A stretch of DNA of 64,000 nt from UBA6382 sp963617965 (GTDB taxonomy: Bacteria; Bacteroidota; Bacteroidia; Bacteroidales; Bacteroidaceae). Below the pieces are notes generated by a model, which searched no databases, had not been told where the DNA came from, and saw only the letters and a program-made list of their open reading frames with translations. The stretch is taken from contig CAVEQO010000008.1 of assembly GCA_963617965.1 (NCBI GenBank), forward strand, positions 1 to 64,000, read 5' to 3'. This document shows positions 61,286-64,000 of the stretch, in pieces (the first letter of the stretch is position 1; each line of letters starts with the position of its first letter). The translations under genes and the position numbers were made by a program.

Positions 61286-61316
61286 CAAAGGAACAAAAAA
61301 AACGGGAAACCCCAAA
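61286..61316 (-). promoter_or_regulatory. Promoter for the phosphoethanolamine-transferase/T9SS gene block
   Basis: On the minus strand TTTG at 61316-61313 is followed after 19 bases by TTCCTTTG at 61293-61286, matching TTTG-N19-TAnnTTTG with one mismatch in the -7 element. It lies about 48 bases before the ATG at 61238, and no other comparable promoter was found before porP. Confidence 0.65.
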
Positions 61317-61493
61317 AAAAATGCGGACAAACCGTTTGCCTTGCCCGCCTTGCTTGTCTGTTTGCCGCTTTTTGTCCAGTGGAACAAGCATGTTGGCGGA
61401 TGCCCGACACCGCAAGTGTTAATCATCTCAAAAAGGTGCGAAAACACGGAAGATAATTGCTGTCTATAGGCGGAAAAAGTGTTTCGTTCTTGC

Positions 61494-61501
61494 TAACTTT
61501 G
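61494..61501 (+). promoter_or_regulatory. Putative -7 element for the antiporter gene
   Basis: TAACTTTG matches TAnnTTTG, 60 bases before the ATG at 61561. No clear -33 TTTG. Confidence 0.45.
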
Positions 61502-61560
61502 CATAGGAGGAATTGATCTTCGCAAATTTACAAACCACCAAAATATTTATTTTCTTACCG

Positions 61561-62877
61561 ATGACTTTAGTGATAATAATTGCATTTCTTTTGGGATACC
61601 TTTTCATCACTCTGGAGGGGAGTCTCAAGGTCAACAAAACCGCTGTCGCGCTGCTCTTGAGCGTGGTTTTGTGGACGCTCTACACATTCAGTTCCGCCAG
61701 CTATCTTCCGGCAGGCGAATCGTTTGACAATATGTTCTTGAGGCATGTGGGCGACACGAGCGAGATTATTTTCTTCCTGCTCGGTGCCATGACGATTGTG
61801 GAAGTCGTTGACATCAACGGGGGATTCAATTTTGTGCGCAACAAACTGGCCTCCAAGAGCAAACGCTCGCTGCTGTGGAAGATTGTCTTTATCACGTTTT
61901 TCCTCTCGGCCGTGCTTGACAATCTGACCACCTCCATTGTGATGGTGATGGTGTTGCGCAAACTGGTGAAGAGCAAGCAGGTGCGCATTTTGTACAGTGC
62001 AATGATAATTATTGCGGCAAATGCCGGGGGGGCGTTCTCGCCCATAGGTGATGTCACTACCATAATGCTGTGGATAAAGGGCAACATCTCTTCGCTCGGA
62101 CTCATAGAGCAGCTGTTGCTTCCCTCGTTGGCCACGGTGGTAGTGCCGGGGCTGGTTCTCCATTTCAGGATGAAAGGCCGTCTTGAGCCGCTGACGGAAA
62201 ACGGCGAGGAACCCGCCGCCGAATCCTACGACTTCTCACTCACGCAGCGCAATGTGGTGTTCTACGTGGGAGTGTTGGGGCTTATCTTCGTGCCGGTGTT
62301 CCGCAGCATCACGGGTCTGCCCCCGTTCATGGGTGTGATACTGATTCTCAGTGTGCTGTGGGTGATTACGGAATGTTTCTACAACTCGCGCAAGATTGAA
62401 AGCAACCGCGCCCAGCGCGTGAGCCGCATACTCAAGAACATAGACATGTCGACCATATTGTTTTTCCTCGGCATTCTGATGGCTGTGGCCGCTCTGGAAG
62501 AAACGGGGGCTCTTCACCGCTTCGGTGAGATGCTCGATACCCTCACCGGCGGCAACCACTATCTTGTCACCGGTCTCATTGGCGTGGCTTCGTCTGTGGT
62601 TGACAACGTGCCGCTTGTGGCCAGCTGTATGGGAATGTATGAATGCCTGCCGTCCAATCCGGATTTCTGTCAGGATGGCATATTCTGGCAGTTGCTTGCC
62701 TACTGCGCTGGTACGGGTGGCAGTATCCTTATCATTGGCTCGGCCGCCGGCGTGGTTGTCATGGGATTGGAGAAGATAAGCTTCGGGTGGTATCTTAAGC
62801 ATTTCAGTATATGGGCATTGTTGGGTATGCTCAGCGGAATGCTGATCTACTATTTCCAGCGGCTGTTGTTCTTGTAG
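61561..62877 (+). CDS. nhaD: NhaD-type sodium/proton antiporter
   Basis: A 438-residue inner-membrane protein with about twelve helices, of the NhaD/ion-transporter superfamily. Characteristic pieces are FFLLGAMTIVEVVDINGGF, LDNLTTSIVMVMVLRKLV, NAGGAFSPIGDVTTIMLWIKG and SSVVDNVPLVASCMGM. It expels Na+ (or Li+) in exchange for protons. The start at 61561 begins the first helix; an upstream TTG (61513) is in frame but unlikely. A strong hairpin terminator follows. Confidence 0.88.
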   Translation: MTLVIIIAFLLGYLFITLEGSLKVNKTAVALLLSVVLWTLYTFSSASYLPAGESFDNMFLRHVGDTSEIIFFLLGAMTIVEVVDINGGFNFVRNKLASKSKRSLLWKIVFITFFLSAVLDNLTTSIVMVMVLRKLVKSKQVRILYSAMIIIAANAGGAFSPIGDVTTIMLWIKGNISSLGLIEQLLLPSLATVVVPGLVLHFRMKGRLEPLTENGEEPAAESYDFSLTQRNVVFYVGVLGLIFVPVFRSITGLPPFMGVILILSVLWVITECFYNSRKIESNRAQRVSRILKNIDMSTILFFLGILMAVAALEETGALHRFGEMLDTLTGGNHYLVTGLIGVASSVVDNVPLVASCMGMYECLPSNPDFCQDGIFWQLLAYCAGTGGSILIIGSAAGVVVMGLEKISFGWYLKHFSIWALLGMLSGMLIYYFQRLLFL

Positions 62878-62919
62878 GATATGCGCCGTCAAGGTGCGCA
62901 CCCAAAGAGCAGAAAGTCA

Positions 62920-62965
62920 AAAAATCCCTTCCGGGCTTTGTTTTGCCGTCCCGGAGGGGATTTTT
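62920..62965. terminator. Terminator between the antiporter and the sigma factor
   Basis: AAAAATCCCTTCCGGG (ending 62935) pairs with CCCGGAGGGGATTTTT at 62950-62965 with one mismatch. The A/T runs at both ends make it usable in both directions. Confidence 0.75.
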
Positions 62966-63023
62966 CCGCAACGGAGCGTAACTTTTTCCACCGCCAATCG
63001 TTTATACCCAGAGAGATCGGACA

Positions 63024-63536
63024 ATGATAGATTTCAACAAAGACGTGATGCCGCTGAAGAACAGGCTCTACAGGCTTGCCCTGCGGGTGTTGCAGGACAG
63101 TGCGGAGGCGCAGGACATCACTCAGGAAACGCTTGTCAGGCTTTGGAAACGCACAGGCTCCTTTCAGACAGCCGCAGAGGCGGAGGCTCTGGGAGTTACA
63201 ATATGCCGCAACCTCGCGTTTGACTCCCTCAAGAGGGCAGGACGCAACTACGAGCGGATTGACAGCCAGACTGAGTATCCCGCATTGGAAGATGCCGTTG
63301 AGTCGCCCTATGAGAGTCTTATGCGCCGGGAGCGTGGCCAGATGCTGCTCAACAGGATCAATGCTCTGCCGCCGCGCCAGAAAGAGGTTTTGCAGCTTCG
63401 CGACATAGAGGGCTACAGCTACAAGGAGATCGTTTCTGCGCTTCACCTGAGTGAGGAACAGGTCAAGGTCACTCTCTTCCGGGCCCGTCAGGCTCTCAGA
63501 CTATCGTTTAAGAAACAAAAGGACTATGGACTATAA
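63024..63536 (+). CDS. ECF-type RNA polymerase sigma factor
   Basis: A 170-residue sigma-70-family factor with region 2 at about residues 10-75 (RLALRVLQDSAEAQDITQET, then LWKRTGSF) and region 4 near the C terminus (LPPRQKEVLQLRDIEGYSYK, EIVSALHLSEEQVKVTLFRA). The region 1.1/3 parts are absent, as in extracytoplasmic-function sigmas. It overlaps the next gene by 11 bases, a usual sigma/anti-sigma arrangement. Confidence 0.9.
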   Translation: MIDFNKDVMPLKNRLYRLALRVLQDSAEAQDITQETLVRLWKRTGSFQTAAEAEALGVTICRNLAFDSLKRAGRNYERIDSQTEYPALEDAVESPYESLMRRERGQMLLNRINALPPRQKEVLQLRDIEGYSYKEIVSALHLSEEQVKVTLFRARQALRLSFKKQKDYGL

Positions 63537-64000
63537 ATACATTGAAAATCTGGTGGAACGCTATTTCAGCTGCCAGACCAACCTTGAGGAAGAAAAGATT
63601 CTTAAGAGTTTCTTCATGCAGCGGAACGTGCCTGCATCGCTTGAACAATACAGGCCGCTCTTCAATGTCCTTGCGGAAGAAGAAAAAGTGGAGCTGCCGG
63701 CGGACTTCGATGACAGGCTTATGAAACAGCTGCGTCTGGTCAACATGACTGCGCCTGTCCAGAGCTCATGGCTCGGTCGTACGAACCGTATGCTGACCCC
63801 GTTCTACAAGGCCGTGGCTTCCGTGGCACTCGTGATTACGGTAGGTGTGGCGGCCTCAAGCTACTGGAACTCGCAGGATCCAGAACCGGTCAACTACAAT
63901 TATGCCGGATATCATGACACATATTCAGATCCGCAGGTGGCATATCGTCAGGTCAGCGGTGCGCTAAAAGACCTCAGCAATGTGTTCAAGACCGATTCGG
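63526..64000 (+). CDS. Putative anti-sigma partner, single-pass membrane protein (partial)
   Basis: The frame starts with ATG 63526 inside the end of the sigma gene and runs off the window. The first 90 residues are charged and helical (MDYKYIENLVERYFSCQTNL), followed by one hydrophobic segment (FYKAVASVALVITVGVAASS) and a polar region after it. This order (cytoplasmic helical part, one membrane span, exported part) fits membrane anti-sigma proteins paired with ECF sigmas in Bacteroidales, but no specific family domain was recognised. Confidence 0.7.
   Translation, partial: MDYKYIENLVERYFSCQTNLEEEKILKSFFMQRNVPASLEQYRPLFNVLAEEEKVELPADFDDRLMKQLRLVNMTAPVQSSWLGRTNRMLTPFYKAVASVALVITVGVAASSYWNSQDPEPVNYNYAGYHDTYSDPQVAYRQVSGALKDLSNVFKTDS

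Larger units (their letters stand above)
61239..61560. other. Divergent intergenic stretch
   Basis: Contains the minus-strand promoter at 61286-61316 and the plus-strand -7 element at 61494. Open frames on both strands here have no family features. Confidence 0.6.

Noticed and set aside
1..64000. CRISPR arrays, cas genes, rRNA operons or prophage
   Set aside because: No regularly spaced repeats, no rRNA sequence and no phage structural genes were seen on reading through the window.

Overview
The window is a chromosomal segment of a member of the Bacteroidales (phylum Bacteroidota). The evidence is the gene content: porP-gldK-gldL-gldM-gldN of the type IX secretion system (T9SS), DUF3098 and DUF2851 proteins, a WbqC-like protein, GH27 and GH84 glycosidases, secreted proteins with T9SS-type C-terminal sorting ends, and promoters of the Bacteroidota form (TTTG, about 19 bases, then TAnnTTTG). 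The family cannot be settled from the sequence alone.

Layout. Bases 1-3.6 kb hold the tail of a T9SS cargo gene, an EamA permease, a WbqC-like protein and a secreted GH27 alpha-galactosidase. A tRNA-Met(CAT) with a strong terminator follows. From 3.77 to about 8.15 kb lies an accessory, eroding stretch: a large imperfect palindrome, a TonB C-terminal-domain protein, an acyltransferase whose natural start is out of frame across a run of eight C's, an ISL3-type transposase remnant and a broken S41 protease. From 8.2 to 23.6 kb is a dense plus-strand housekeeping block: miaB, ftsX, DUF3098, uppP, truB, queA, folK, an SpmA/SpmB fusion, ychF, lgt, mnmG, uvrC, dtd, mazG and deoC. A perfect 16-bp parS palindrome sits between mnmG and uvrC. 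polA (minus) and a polyprenyl diphosphate synthase (plus) diverge at 26.5 kb. The 27.5-31.5 kb stretch has a fragment of an outer-membrane barrel gene and a very large secreted GH84 enzyme. dprA, a thioesterase and a DUF2851 gene (minus) then face a helix-hairpin-helix outer-membrane protein, a radical SAM protein and nadA (plus).

From 38.6 to 43.7 kb a minus-strand run reads dapB, lepB, a nucleotidyltransferase-aminotransferase fusion and an ornithine-cyclodeaminase-like gene. The AT-rich gap 43.70-44.32 kb carries a cluster of DnaA boxes, and the G/C bias of the top strand flips across it (C-rich to the left, G-rich to the right). I read it as the chromosomal replication origin; the parS site about 24 kb away fits an origin-proximal region. 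To the right come nadB, a PBP4-type carboxypeptidase, a large MscS channel, cysS and an orphan Vsr endonuclease. The region 52.1-61.2 kb is a minus-strand block in which a phosphoethanolamine-transferase-like gene and an acyltransferase precede the T9SS core genes. The window ends with an NhaD-type antiporter and an ECF sigma factor with a putative anti-sigma partner that runs off the end.

How the genes fit together. Several loci concern the cell surface: the T9SS machine (gldKLMN, porP), likely T9SS cargo (GH84 and the partial gene at base 1), Lgt, LepB, two acyltransferases, a lipid-A-type phosphoethanolamine transferase, UppP and PBP4. The most noteworthy observations are the candidate C-tract phase switch in the acyltransferase at 5.8 kb, the origin with its parS, the linkage of lipid-modifying enzymes to the T9SS operon, the uncharacterised fusion-plus-dehydrogenase pair at 38.6-41.4 kb, and a DNA polymerase I whose proofreading site looks lost.
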